64,000 nucleotides of DNA, from NCBI GenBank assembly GCA_009667805.1, contig CM019071.1:52089514-52153513 (forward strand). The letters are read 5' to 3'. Shown here piece after piece: positions 37,290-50,200 of this stretch (its first letter is position 1; every line of letters begins with the position of its first letter). The DNA is from Leptobrachium leishanense. Taxonomy: Eukaryota > Chordata > Amphibia > Anura > Megophryidae. The notes beneath the pieces are model-generated. The model ran no database searches. It saw nothing but the letters and a program-made list of their open reading frames with translations, and had not been told where the DNA came from. The position numbers and the translations under genes are program-made.

Positions 37290-37767
37290 TGTAACAGGGC
37301 ATCATGTAGACAGCAAGGAAAGGTCCTGTCCGGGGTTTATGTGTCACCCAGATTTCTCTCTTACACCTTCCGGAACCTCTAAGCACCTGGTTTTGCACTT
37401 TGCCTCAGTGGAAATTTAGTGCAGGTGAGGCAAACAGACATCGCTCTGGAGTCTGGGGAGCAGACGGTATCTATCTGCTGGAGCACAAGGTTGGTCATGC
37501 TAGTTTTCTGAAGCCTGACAAACACTAGGTTTGCAAAGGTTGTTAGTCAGGGCTATTGTATGTTTAGTTAGTGCCGGGACACGGCTAGGAATTTTCTTTG
37601 CTTTTGAACTGTTTATTTTGAGCAATATACAGTGTGGTGTATAACCTGTGGGTTGCTGCAATAAATGTACCCCCGTTTGAAGGAAAGTCACTGGTCTGGT
37701 CTCTGAACCTTTCAAGAGTGCTCACCCCAGAGAGCAATTGCACCCGCTACCTGTTTCCCAGCTCACA
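37290..37767. mobile_element. solo LTR of a retroelement (478 bp) inside the GATA array
   Basis: Begins TGTAACAGGGCATC and ends CCCAGCTCACA (TG...CA), flanked by the direct repeat ATAG (37286-37289 and 37768-37771). An AATAAA lies at about 37661 (gcaataaatgtacccc) followed by a short R/U5-like segment, the layout of an LTR read on the plus strand. No internal coding region remains, so recombination between two LTRs is likely. Gypsy-type is a guess. Confidence 0.75.
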
Positions 37768-38995
37768 ATAGATATAGATAGATAGATAGATAGATAGATA
37801 TAGATAGGCAGATGGATAGATACAGATAGCTACAGATAGATATAGATACAGAAAGTCAGATGGATAGATAGATAGAGATACAGATAGATAGATAGATAGA
37901 TAGAGATACATTATACATAGATACAGATAGATAGATAGATAGAGATACATTATACATAGATACAGATAGATAGATAGATAGAGATACATTATACATAGAT
38001 ACAGATAGATCGAGAGATTGATAGATAGATACAGATATGTTGAGATAGATATAGATAGATAGATAGCGAAATAGAGAGATAGATAGATACAGATAGATAT
38101 AGATACAGAAAGACAGATGGATAGATACAGATAGATACAGATAGATAGATAGATAGATAGATAGTTCCAGTGCATAGATACAGATACTTATAGATAGATA
38201 CAGATACAGATAGATCAAGAGATTGAGAGATAGATAGAGAGATAGATAGATATAGATACAGAAAGACAGATGGATAGATAGATACAGATACTTATAGATA
38301 TATAGATACAGATACTTATAGATAGATAGATACAGAGATACAGATAGATACATATACTTATAGATAGATACAGATACAGATAGATCGAGAGATTGATAGA
38401 TAGATACAGATAGAGATAGATAGATAGATAGTTCCAGTGCACAGATACAGATAGATCAAGAGATTGAGAGATAGATAGATAGATAGATAGATACAGATAG
38501 CTACAGATAGCTACAGATAGATATAGATACAGAAAGACAGATGGATAGATAGATACAGATACTTATAGATAGATACAGAGATACAGATAGATACATATAC
38601 TTATAGATAGATATAGATACAGATAGATCGAGAGATACAGATAGAGATAGATAGATAGATAGATACAGATAGATATAGATACAGAAAGACAGATGGATAG
38701 ATAGATACAGATACTTATAGATAGATACAGAGATACAGATAGATACATATACTTATAGATAGATACAGATACAGATAGATCGAGAGATTGATAGATAGAG
38801 AGATAGATAGATACAGATAGATACAGTTAGAGATAGATAGATAGATATAGATAGATACAGATAGATAGATACATAGACAGACAGACAGATAGATAGATAG
38901 ATAGTTTGATAGATACAAATAAACAGGTAAATATAGATATAGATTGATTGACAGATATAAATAAAGAAAGAATGGATAGATACAGTCAGACATAT
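37768..38995. repeat. GATA-type array, degenerate second half
   Basis: Continues the array after the solo LTR with higher-order blocks: gatacattatacatagatac appears three times near 37910-38000, and atggatagatacagat, agttccagtgca and atcgagagattgatag recur through 38000-38820. Older and more varied than the first half. Confidence 0.9.
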
Positions 38996-40450
38996 TTTAT
39001 CTTTCTTTCTACATAGATATGGAGGAAGCAGAGAAGCCGGAGAAGAATTTTCCATCTCATTGGGTCGTCTGATTTTTTTCCATCACGGTTCTGTCAAATC
39101 ATTTGAATTCTCTGCTCAGAGAACAGACGTCATAATAAGCACAAAGCGTTTTGGCGTCAAAAATAACAAAGGAAGGGAAGCTCCACTCCGTGCAGATTAC
39201 TGCTGTGTTACTATGTGTTATAATGCATTAACCCCTTCTACAGCCCAGCTTGACCAAACAAAGATAGACGACAATGCCTAAAATGTCACCATTAAACGAT
39301 ATGTCCTTCATACGTTTTGTAGCAAACTCAAATACCACAATGTGTCGACAATCCTTTACCCACAACAAACGGTGAGAGAGAAGCTCTATACGGCTACAGG
39401 ATCATTCTATAGCATTCTAACGGGGCTACCATCGCCGAACAGCGCCGGTTACTCTCCACGTTGAATGCTTGGTTCATTCCCGAGAGATAAAGCAAAAACC
39501 CTTTCGTTAAGTCCTTATATCATGTGATCATGTGACAGGCCGCATTATGCAAGCAGATTGCGGGGGTCAGGAGTTCCGCTCGGCTAATGAGTTAATCTGC
39601 GCTGTTGACCTGCAGTCATGGCCGATCTCCGCAGCGGCTTCGACCTCTCGTTCTCTCCCTCACCGCGGGTGTTTGGTGGAATTTCCATGGAAATGCACAT
39701 TTTATGTTAATTCATGTAAAGATATGTGCATACATATTAAGGGCAAATCTCCAGTAAATAATGGCTCGGAGTTAGAAAGCACTTCAATTTTTTATCACCT
39801 AATTAGTAGGAAAATTGCACCTAATTTTAATAGAAATAAGGAGCGCCGATTAACCTCCTCCCAGTCAAGAGGACAGACATCAATGCAATAACAATAAAAG
39901 AGCGGCCGTACAATTTCCGGACGCAGATCATCATCTCCCTTAACATATAAAATAATACTGTTTTATTTCCCGGCTTCTCTTTGGGTTTCGTAGAGGATTG
40001 AGGGGGTCGGGGTGAGGTGGGGGGTCTTCATCCTGGAAAGGTAATCTCAAAACTCTCAACTTGTAAAGGGTTGTTGCCACATGTCAGGGAGATTTACTGA
40101 CGTGTAAAACAGGTTTAATTCACGTTATTTGTAAATTTTCTTGGCTTGGAAGAAAAGCAGGATCCCGGGATCGAGAAATTCGTAAGATTCGTGGCACGTG
40201 GCAATGGGTTTGCTCCTATCAGAAGGATGCCCATTGCTTTGTGACAGCGGAAAGCAAAATGTTTTGTCATCGGTCACTCGTGTGCAATGTTTAGCAGTTG
40301 TATATTGTGGAGAAACGCGTCGGTGCTTTAGAAAACAAATAATTACGACTGTAGAAAATAATCAGTAAGGAGATACAGAATGAGCCAAAGTTAAACGTCT
40401 CCAATAACATCGTGAAGGTCAAAGAGAAAACACAAATATACCCGAGAATT
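38996..40450. other. intron DNA with a candidate conserved element at 39520-39880
   Basis: Non-tandem. The part at 39670-39850 (ggaatttccatggaaatgca, tgttaattcatgtaaagata, acctaattagtaggaaaat) is AT-rich with palindromic and homeodomain-like motifs typical of vertebrate enhancers. Nothing coding was recognised; the open frame at 39532-39891 has no family resemblance. Confidence 0.35.
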
Positions 40451-41160
40451 CCCTATAACCCCTCCTATTACTCAATATAACCCCTCCTATTACTCCATAT
40501 AACCTCCCTATAACCCCTCCTATTACTCCATATAACCTCCCTATAACCCCTCCTATTACTCTATATAACCTCCCTATAACCCCTCCTATTACTCCATATA
40601 ACCTCCCTATAACCCCTCCTATTACTCCATATAACCTCCTTATAACCCCTCCTATTACTCCATATAACCTCCTTATAACCCCTCCTATTACTCCATATAA
40701 CCTCCCTATAACCCCTCCTATTACTCTATATAACTCCCTATAACCCCTCCTATTACTCCATATAACCTCCCTATAACCCCTCCTATTACTCCATATAACC
40801 TCCCTATAACCCCTCCTATTACTCCATATAACCTCCCTATAACCCCTCCTATTACTCCATATAACCTCCTATAACCCCTCCTATTACTCCATATAACCCC
40901 CTATAACCCCTCCTATTACTCCATATAACCTCCCTATAACCCCTCCTATTACCCATATAACCTCCCTATAACCCCTCCTATTACTCCATATATCCTCCCT
41001 ATAACCCCTCCTATTACTCCATATAACCTCCCTATAACCCCTCCTATTACTCCATATAACCTCCATATAACCCCTCTTATTACTCCATGTAACCTCCCTA
41101 TAACCCCTCCTATTACTCCATATAACCCCCCTATCCCCTCCTATTACTCCCTATAACCAG
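40451..41160. repeat. 33-bp minisatellite, ~21 copies
   Basis: The unit contains ccctataacccctcctatta and ctccatataacct. Units are very homogeneous, with small deletions. The plus strand is C/T-rich with regular CCCC runs. Confidence 0.92.
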
Positions 41161-41705
41161 TCTCTATAAATCATTTGGAGGTTTCGTATCGTAGTTCTTC
41201 ATTGTGCTGTGAATAAACCATCCTATAACATTTCAGTGATTTATTGCTCTGTCTTGTGTAACGGGACACGTTATTTCTCGATGTAAATCAATGGTAAATC
41301 CGGATACAAAGCTCTGGGTAAAATAATGTGATGCAGAATATGATGGATTGTGGGAATTGTTGGGATTGATGGCGAAGAAAATTCCATGTTAAACTCAACT
41401 GCTCGTAACTGCATATATATTGCAGTGTCACCCAATGAGAGACGGGTCCTGTTATTAATATGGAAGCGGCCAATCCCCTGCCTGTTTATTTATTTAGGAT
41501 TTCTGTGATGTGCAAGAGCATGTGACCTCATCTAAATGTACAATACCCAATGCAGGATACAATACAGAACCTTCTACAAGGGCTTTGTACAAAGGGGTCT
41601 TATCAGTGGCGTAACTAGAAACCTGAGGGCCCCAGTGCAAGAATCCATGAAGCCCCCCAAAAAAAATCTATATTTTTACTTTTTGCTCCTGCAATTTAAA
41701 AAAGA
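41161..41705. other. spacer between minisatellites
   Basis: No gene recognised. The end (cagtggcgtaactagaaacc near 41608) looks like interspersed repeat sequence that the next minisatellite interrupts; the matching continuation may resume after 42320. Confidence 0.35.
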
Positions 41706-42325
41706 TAGTATTGCCCCCAGCTCACACATGGATATATTGCCCCAGCACACACATGGATATATATTGCTGCCAGTTCACACATGGATATATATTGCCCCCA
41801 GCTCACATGGATATATATATTGCCCCAAGCTCACATGGATATATATTGCCACCAGCTCACACATGGATATATATTGCCCCCAGCTCACATGGATATATAT
41901 ATATTGCCCCAAGCTCACACATGGATATATATTACCCCAGCTCACACATGGATATATATTGCCCCCAGCCCACACATGGATATATATTGCCCCCAGCTCA
42001 TATGGATATATATATATTGCCCCAAGCTCACATGGATATATATTGCCACAAGCTCACACATGGATATATATTGCCCCCAGCTCACATGGATATATATATA
42101 TTGCCCCAAGCTTACACATTGATATATATTGCCCTCAGCTCGCACATGGATATATATTACCCCAGCTCACACATGGATATATATTGCCCCAGCTCACACA
42201 TGGATATATATAATGCCCTCAGCTCACATGGATATATATTTCCCCCAGCTCACACATGGATATATATTGCCCCCAGCTCTCACATGGATTTATATTGCCC
42301 CCAGCTCACATGGATGCATGTATAT
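41706..42325. repeat. ~28-32-bp minisatellite (agctcacacatggatata)
   Basis: The unit carries gcccccagctcacacatgga followed by a TA run of variable length, which makes the period vary from 26 to 32 bp. About 20 copies. The 256-residue open frame through it is an artefact. Confidence 0.9.
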
Positions 42326-42855
42326 AATATATATTATGCAGGTCTCCATATCGAAAGGGTTCCCCCCAGGAATGCAGGCCGCCATATTGAAAGCCCCCCT
42401 CAGCAAAAAGTAAAGTTCGGATGTAGGATCGTTCATAATAATATTTACCCAAACAAACCACAATTTAGAGCCAGTTTTTAGAGCACCTCCATAACACATA
42501 CAACATACCAGGGCCAGGCTGATCCTGCTGAGTGATCCTGCAGCGGTGGTGCCAGTGGGAGGCGAGGAAGTATCCGCCCAGCCCTAAACATGCATTAATC
42601 CCTCTCTACACTGTCTCCTGGGCTGGCCCGGCTGACTGCGCCCGCACACAAGAGGCCACACGTGCCGGTGCAGGAGTGAGCAGCATTGGATGGTAAAAAA
42701 ATAGTGCAGCGGCGCCGGGCGAAATTTGCCACGGTCTCCCCAATTAAAAAGCAAATGTCTGCCTGAGCCCTGGGTCCTCCCTGAAGTGGCGGAATGCCAG
42801 GACCCGGTCGCAAGTGCGACCTGGTAGTTCCGCCACTGGGTCTTATCCTTTCTCT
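42326..42855. other. interspersed repeat-like spacer
   Basis: Contains ccagggccaggctgatcctg and a partial inverted repeat; gcgacctggtagttccgcca near 42817 resembles a repeat end. No coding signature was recognised. Confidence 0.3.
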
Positions 42856-43470
42856 GTGCAATACAGGGTCTTATTCTGACACTGTGCAATACAGGGCCTG
42901 AACCCCACACTGTGCAATACGGGCATGAACCCCACACTGTGCAATACAGGGCCTGAACCCCACACTGTGCAATACAGGGCCTGAATGCCACACTGTGCAA
43001 TACAGGGTCTGAATCCCACACTGTGCAATACACGGGTCTGAAACCCACACTGTGTAATACAGGGTCTGAACCCCACATTGTGTAATACAGGGCCTAAATC
43101 CCACACTGTGCAATACAGGGCCTGAATCCCACACTGTGTAATACAGGGTCTGAACCCCACACTGTGTAATACAGGGTCTGAACCCCACATTGTGTAATAC
43201 ACGGCCTCATTCCCAATATGTGCAATACAGGGCCTGAATCCCACACTGTGTAATACACGGGTCTGAAACCCACACTGTGTAATACAGGGTCTGAACCCCA
43301 CATTGTGTAATACACGGCCTCATTCCCAATCTGTGCAATACAGGGCCTGAACCCCACACTTTGCAATACAGGGTCTGAACCCCGCACTGTGTAATACACA
43401 GCCTCATTCCCAATCTGTGCAATACAGGGTCTGAATCCCACACTGTGCAATACAGGGTCTGAATCCCCCA
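42856..43470. repeat. 28-bp minisatellite, ~22 copies
   Basis: The unit carries cacactgtgcaatacagggc ctgaaccc with C/T, G/A alternations (tgtgtaatac, tctgaa). Occasional variant units (cctcattcccaatctg) recur near 43205, 43317 and 43400, showing block duplication. Confidence 0.9.
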
Positions 43471-43998
43471 ACAGTGTACAATACAGAGGATGGTGTCCCG
43501 CTTTGTCCAATACAGAGTTTTTCTTTTCAGCTAAGCTGTGCAATACAAAGAGAAAACAATGGTGCGCTGAATCTGCAGTCATGTCTCGTACTTTAAACTC
43601 ATACAACGTTTTTCGGTCAGAGGTCAAAGTAGATTTTGGAGTGACCTTCTGTACTCTTAGAACATGGGACCTTTATATGTCTGTTATCCCTCCTGTATCC
43701 TCATAGAACGCGCACGGAATTTTGCAGAACAGCAAAAATTTTTAAAAAAAACATAAATAATGGGTACGAAGCTCATTAGGTATTCAGCGTCATGGTTCCA
43801 ATCTCGCTGATAAATGAAGAAACTATAGAGAGAGAAGGTACCTTTCCATCCACAGGAGGAGGATTACTTTGAGTATATCCAATGAATAATTCACAATCCG
43901 ATATCTTCCCATATCAACACCAGGGAATCGTCTTTCCTAAATAAAAAACGCAGTGTCCTGCTCGCGCTCCATTCATTGCATGTGGTACAAAACACTGT
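43471..43998. other. spacer, no feature recognised
   Basis: Non-tandem intron DNA with no identified element. Confidence 0.3.
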
Positions 43999-44765
43999 AG
44001 GGGTTGTTCACAGAGCACCGAATTCCCACGAAATTGCACCGAACTGTGAATTTCCCCCTACCATTTCGTGGCCATTCGGCTTTTCAAAAAAGCTGGCAGT
44101 TCGCCAAATATTGGCGAATTGCCAGCGACATACGGTGCCTGTTCGACAGCAGTGAAATCCCCCATAGAGAAGCATTGGTTAATCTATTCACAGACACCGA
44201 ACAGCAGAGAAATTTCAGTGAAATGCTCTGATGTTCAGTGGTTTCATTCGGCAGGTTTAATCAGGCAAATCCCAGAGGCTTCAATGTTAAAAATATTCCC
44301 GTTTTTATTCAATGTTTGTTAAACTATTTATTATTTTAATCTGTAGCAAAAAGTCTCTTTATTTATTTTTTAGGATGTTTTAGGCTTTTTCGGGATTTTT
44401 TGGGCAAAATTTTGCCACCATACGGTGCAATTTCGTGGCCATTCGGCTATTCAAAATCTGCCAATTCACCAAATATTGGCAAATTGCCAGTGAAATAAAG
44501 TGCCTGTTCGAAGGCATTGAACTCCCCATAGAGAAGCAATGGTTAATGGAACACTGAACAGCACCGAAATGTCAGTGAAATGCCCTAATGTTCAGTGGTT
44601 TCATTCGACAGGTTTACTCAGACGAATCCCATAGGTTTCAATGTAAAAATAATCCCGTTTTAATTCAATATCTAATAAACCATTTATTCTTTTTATCTGC
44701 AGCAAAAAGTCTCTTTATTTATTTTTTAGGATTTCTTAGAATTTTTTTTCTTTTTTTCGGCAAAA
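43999..44765. mobile_element. two decayed MITEs related to the CAGGGTTATTC family
   Basis: Two tandem-like segments (43999-44400 and 44413-44765) each read cgtggccattcggcttttca, aattgccag, tgcctgttcgaaggca and ccatagagaagcaatggtta, then cattcgacaggtttactcag. They parallel the right half of copy A in inverted orientation. Ends are lost. Confidence 0.5.
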
Positions 44766-45779
44766 TCTTTATTTCCTGATTTATTTTTTCCCCCCTCAAT
44801 TTCTTAAGCCGATGAGAAGCTGCACACGGAGAGGGACAAAAGGTGAGTAAAATAATCTGAAAATAACAAAAACAAATAAAAAATAGTTGCCCAATTAGTT
44901 CAGGGCAAAAAAATAAAAAGGACACTCTACATGTCAGTGATGTGTTCCTTTAATGTATCTTTACATTCTATTTGTTTTCTTTCTTATCTTACTCTGAAGA
45001 ATTGTGTCTTTCCTCTGCTTTTATTGTGTTACTGGACATTCTATACATTACTGATACCCTGTACACACATTTGTGGGATGACGAGGCTGGAAGTATCGAT
45101 ACATTGCGGTGTATACACAGCTGAATGACAGATCGGACATACTCCTGCCGCATTCCCTTCCCGCATGTAACAGATAATGCCTCATCCATCGCTTCCTGTG
45201 ATTAACTAACCGGCCTCACAGTCCAGAAATAATTATTAAATAAGCCAGACCATCGGGTCATATTTAGAAAATAAATCAATATCCATTCACGCAATTTGGT
45301 CTCTGCGAGAGGTGATTTGTATCTCGGCCTCTTTGTGAAAGGGAATGAAAGTGGATCGGACTCGCATACAGTAATCTGCCTCTGATAATTCCATTACACG
45401 CTGAATGACACTAATTTTCCTTTGATCCCTCTTAGCTTTAGACCGCATTAAATGGATTACTTGTCTTTCGAAAAGAGAAAGAAAAAAAAAAACAAGTGCA
45501 CGTGAGTTCACTTATTTATGTCCAACAGCAAATGTATCACATCGCTCCGAAGCTTCTATGGATTGAGTATTATTGCTAAAAAAAAGGTAATAAAAAGCTC
45601 AACGTTACGATAAAAAATTATAACGTCTATCTTTAATAAAATGCACACGCCGAGAGTTGTTAAAGAGTTTATCCTGCATATTCTTAAAGGGCCAGTACCA
45701 CCAAAAACTGACACATCCTTATTGTGTTTGTTTGATGTTGCTGATATCTTACATGTGTTTGTTTTTCTCTTGTATGTTT
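44766..45779. other. intron DNA with a candidate conserved element at 45195-45480
   Basis: The stretch gtccagaaataattattaaa, aaataaatcaatatccattc, gataattccattacacgctg and cattaaatggattacttgtc is non-repetitive, AT-rich and enhancer-like. No gene recognised. Confidence 0.35.
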
Positions 45780-46410
45780 AGAAAATATTTTCCTCTATAT
45801 GTGTCACTGGATGCATCCATTGTGTGATATTTTCCTCTATATGTGTCACTGGGTGCATCCATTGTGTGATATTTTCCTCTATATGTGTCACTGAGTGCAT
45901 CCATTGTGTGATATTTTCCTCTATATGTGTCACTGAGTGCATCCATTGTGTGATATTTTCCTCTATATGTGTCACTGGGTGCATCCATTGTGTGATATTT
46001 TCCTCTATATATGTCACTGGGCGCATCCATTGTGTGATATTTTCCTCTATATGTGTCACTGGGTGCATCCATTGTGTGATATTTTCCTCTATATGGGTCA
46101 CTGGGCGCATTGTGTGATATTTCCCTCTATATGTGTCACTGGGCGCATCCATTGTGTGATATTTTCCTCTATATGTGTCACTGGGCGCTTTGTGTGATAT
46201 TTTCCTCTGTGTCACTGGGTGCATCCATTGTGTGATATTTCCCTCTATATGTGTCACTGGGTGCATCCATTGCGTGATATTTTCCTGTATATATGTGTCA
46301 CTGGGTGCATCCATTGTGTGATATTTTCCTCTATATGTGTCACTGTGTGCATCCAATGTGTAATATTTTCCTCTATATGTGTCACTGGGTGCATACATTG
46401 TGTGCTATTT
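45780..46410. repeat. 42-bp minisatellite, ~15 copies
   Basis: The unit contains tgtgtcactgggtgcatcca, ttgtgtgatattttcctcta and ta. As 42 is divisible by three, both strands stay open for hundreds of bases. Confidence 0.93.
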
Positions 46411-47204
46411 TGTGTTGTATCATCACTTGCTCCTCACTGTGTGACTTTGACCATAGAATGGAGTGAATAGGTTAGTCATCGACTCACATCATTGTATTGT
46501 GTAGGATGTATTCAAAGGACATCACCAGGGGGTAAATTAGAAGGCTTTTAAGCTCCGTCTTATCTCATTCAGCTGCCAGCTCTTATCTCAGGTAGCCTGG
46601 AGAACACAATACACCCCTGTTGCCCTATCTAAACATTCCCCCAGCCACCTCATTAACAGTTAAATATTGTAGATTAAATAAACAAGAGCCACAAAGCAAA
46701 GCTTTTGGAAAATGTTGCATCATGGGAAAAATACAAAAAAGAAACAAGGGATAAAAACCTAACCTTATGTTTCCTTTTTACATGCAATTACTTCCAAGAA
46801 AGAAGAAAAATCATAACAGCATGTGTTCTATAATCGCTGGGTGCAAAGACATCAGTTTCAGACTTAAATAGTCACGAAGGCTGGACGAGAAGTTCTCATA
46901 GTTTGTATTTATTTACAGTCGAACATGCAATTCCTCCCGGTAAGAGGTAAGAGGTGGTCAGTTCAGCTCCACAGCTTTCCAATTTAAAAGAATGTCTCCT
47001 GTCAAAACATGTCAAGCATTGCCACAAATGTAACGGACTTCATTGTTTGAAGGGTATTATTGTCTCTACAGAAACGACCAGCCTTTTTTAAACCTTCGTA
47101 GTAAACACACAATAAATATAAAAGTTGAGTATCCTTTATCCGAAATACATGAGACCAGAAAGGTTTGGATTTGGGATTTTGGAATATTTCCAAATAATAA
47201 GATA
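46411..47204. other. spacer, no feature recognised
   Basis: Non-tandem, AT-rich. No conserved coding or element ends recognised. Confidence 0.3.
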
Positions 47205-50200
47205 CTTTATACCATAACCCATATAATAAAACAAGAAGAAAAAGAAACCCTAACTCTAATCATAAAACAAGAAGACAGAGTAACCCTAACCCTAATCATA
47301 AAACAAGAAAAAAGAGTAACCCTAACCCTAATCATAAAACAAGAAAAAAGAGTAACCCTATCCCTAATCATAAAACAAGAAGAAAGTGTAACCCTATCCC
47401 TAATCATAAAACAAGAAGAAAGAGTATCCCTAACCCTAATCATAAAACAAGAAAGAGTAACCCTAACCATAAAACAAGAAGAAAGAGTAACCCTAACCCT
47501 AATCGTAAAACAAGAAGAAAGAGTAACCCTAACCCTAATCATAAAACAAGAAGAAAGAGTTACCCTATCCCTAATCCTCAAACAAGAAGAAAGAGTAACC
47601 CTAATCGTAAAACAAGAAGAGTTACCCTAACCCTAATCATAAAACAAGAAAGACTAACCCTAACCATAAAACAAGAAGAAAGAGTAACCCTAACCCTAAT
47701 CATAAAACAAGAAGAAAGAGTAACCCTAACCCTAATCATAAAACAAGAAGAAAGACTAACCCTAACCATAAAACAAGAATAAAGAGTAACCCTAACCCTA
47801 ATCATAAAACAAGAAGGAGTAACACTAACCATAAAACAAGAAGAAAGAGTAACCCTAACCCTAATCGTAAAACAAGAAGAGTTACCCTAACCCTAATCAT
47901 AAAACAAGAAAGTGTAACCCTAACCATAAAACAAGAAGAAAGAGTAACCCTAACCCTAATCATAAAACAAGAAGAGTAACCCTAATCATAAAACAAAAAG
48001 AATAACCCAAACCATAAAACAAGAAGAAAGAGTAACCCTAACCCTAATCATAAAACAAGAAGAAAGAATAACCCTAACCGAAATCATAAAACAAGAAGAA
48101 AGAATAACTCTAACCATAAAACAAAAAGCAAGAGTAACCCTAACCCTAATCATAAAACAAGAAGAAAGAGTAACCTTAACCCTAATCAAAAAAACAAGAA
48201 GAAAGAGTAACCATAACCCTAATCATAAAACAAGAGGGAAGAGTAACCCTAACCCTAATCATAAAACAAGAAGGAAGAGTACCCCTAACCCTAATCATAG
48301 AACAAGTTGAAACAGTAACCCTAACCCTAATCATAAAACATGAAGGAAGAGTAACCCTAATCATAAAACAACAAGAAGGAGTAACCCTAACCCTAATCAT
48401 AAAACAAGAAGAAAGTGTAATCCTAACCTTAATCATAAAAGAAGAAAAAAGAGTAAGCCTAATCATAAAACAAGAAGAAAGAGTAACCTTAACCCTAATC
48501 ATAAAACAAGAAGAAAGTGTAAACCTAACCCTAATCATAAAACAAGAAGAAAGAGTAACCCTAACCCTAATCATAAAACAAGAAGAAAGTGTAAACCTAA
48601 CCCTAATCATAAAACAAGAAGAAAGTGTAATCCTAACCTTAATCATAAAAGAAGAAAAAAGAGTAAGCCTAATCATAAAACAAGAAGAAAGAGTAACCTT
48701 AACCCTAATCATAAAACAAGAAGAAAGTGTAAACCTAACCCTAATCATAAAACAAGAAGAAAGAGTAACCCTAACCCTAATCATAAAACAAGAAGAAAGT
48801 GTAAACCTAACCCTAATCATAAAACAAGAAGAAAGAGTAACACTAACCCTCCCTAATCATAAAACAAGAAGAAAGTGTAAACCTAAGCCTAATCATAAAA
48901 CAAGAAGAACGAGTAACCCTAACCCTAATCATAAAACAAGAAGAAAGAGTAACCCTAACCCTAATCATAAAACTAGAAGAAAGAGTAACCCTAACCAAGA
49001 GTAAATCTAACCCTAATCACAAAACAAGAAGAAAGAATAACCCTAATCATAAAACAAGAAGAAAGAATAACCTTAACCGAAATCATAAAACAAGAAGAAA
49101 GAATAACTCTAACCATAAAACAAAAAGCAAGAGTAACCCTAACCCTAATCATAAAACAAGAAGAAAGAGTAACCTTAACCCTAATCAAAAAAACAAGAAG
49201 AAAGAGTAACCATAACCCTAATCATAAAACAAGAGGGAAGAGTAACCCTAATCATAAAACAAGAAGAAATAGTAATCCTAACCCTAATCATAAAACAAGA
49301 AGGAAGAGTATCCCTAACCCTAATCATAGAACAATTTGAAACAGTAACCCTAACCCTAATCATAAAACATGAAGGAAGAGTAACCCTAATCATAAAACAA
49401 CAAGAAGGAGTAACCCTAACCCTAATCATAAAACAAGAAGAAAGTGTAATCCTAACCTTAATCATAAAACAAGAAGAAAGTGTAATCCTAACCTTAATCA
49501 TAAAAGAAGAAAAAAGAGTAAGCCTAATCATAAAACAAGAAGAAAGAGTAACCTTAACCCTAATCATAAAACAAGAAGAAAGTGTAAACCTAACCCTAAT
49601 CATAAAACAAGAAGAAAGAGTAACCCTAACCCTAATCATAAAACAAGAAGAAAGTGTAAACCTAACCCTAATCATAAAACAAGAAGAAAGAGTAACACTA
49701 ACCCTCCCTAATCATAAAACAAGAAGAAAGTGTAAACCTAACCCTAATCATAAAACAAGAAGAACGAGTAACCCTAATCCTAATCATAAAACAAGAAGAA
49801 AGAGTAACCCTAACCTTAATCATAAAACAAGAAGAAAGAATAACCCTAACCCTAATCGTAAAACAAGAAGGAAGAGTACCCCTAACCCTAATCATAGAAC
49901 AAGCTGAAACAGTAACCCTAACCCTAATCATAAAACATGAAGGAAGAGTAACCCTAATCATAAAACAAGAAGGAGTAACCCTAACCCTAAAACAAGAAGA
50001 AAGTGTAAACCTAACCTTAATCATAAAAGAAGAAAAAAGAGTAACCCTAATCATAAAACAAGAAGAAAGAGTAACCCTAACCCTCCCTAATCATAAAACA
50101 AAAAGAAAGTGTAAACCTAACCTAATCATAAAACAAGAAGAAAGAGTAATCCTAACCCTAATCATAAAACAAGAAGGAAGAGTACCCCTAACCCTGATCA

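Noticed and set aside
37290..37767. Intact endogenous retrovirus
   Set aside because: Only one LTR with flanking ATAG repeats is present; there is no internal region.
36203..39055. Tyr/Leu/Ser/Ile-repeat open frames up to 190 codons
   Set aside because: Direct translation of GATA repeats.
39532..39891. 119-codon open frame in unique DNA
   Set aside because: No recognisable domain, codon pattern or splice context; better explained as a possible non-coding conserved element.
40451..41160. CRISPR-like array of regularly spaced 33-bp repeats
   Set aside because: There are no unique spacers between identical repeats; units are contiguous. The host is a vertebrate. The same holds for the 36- and 50-bp arrays.
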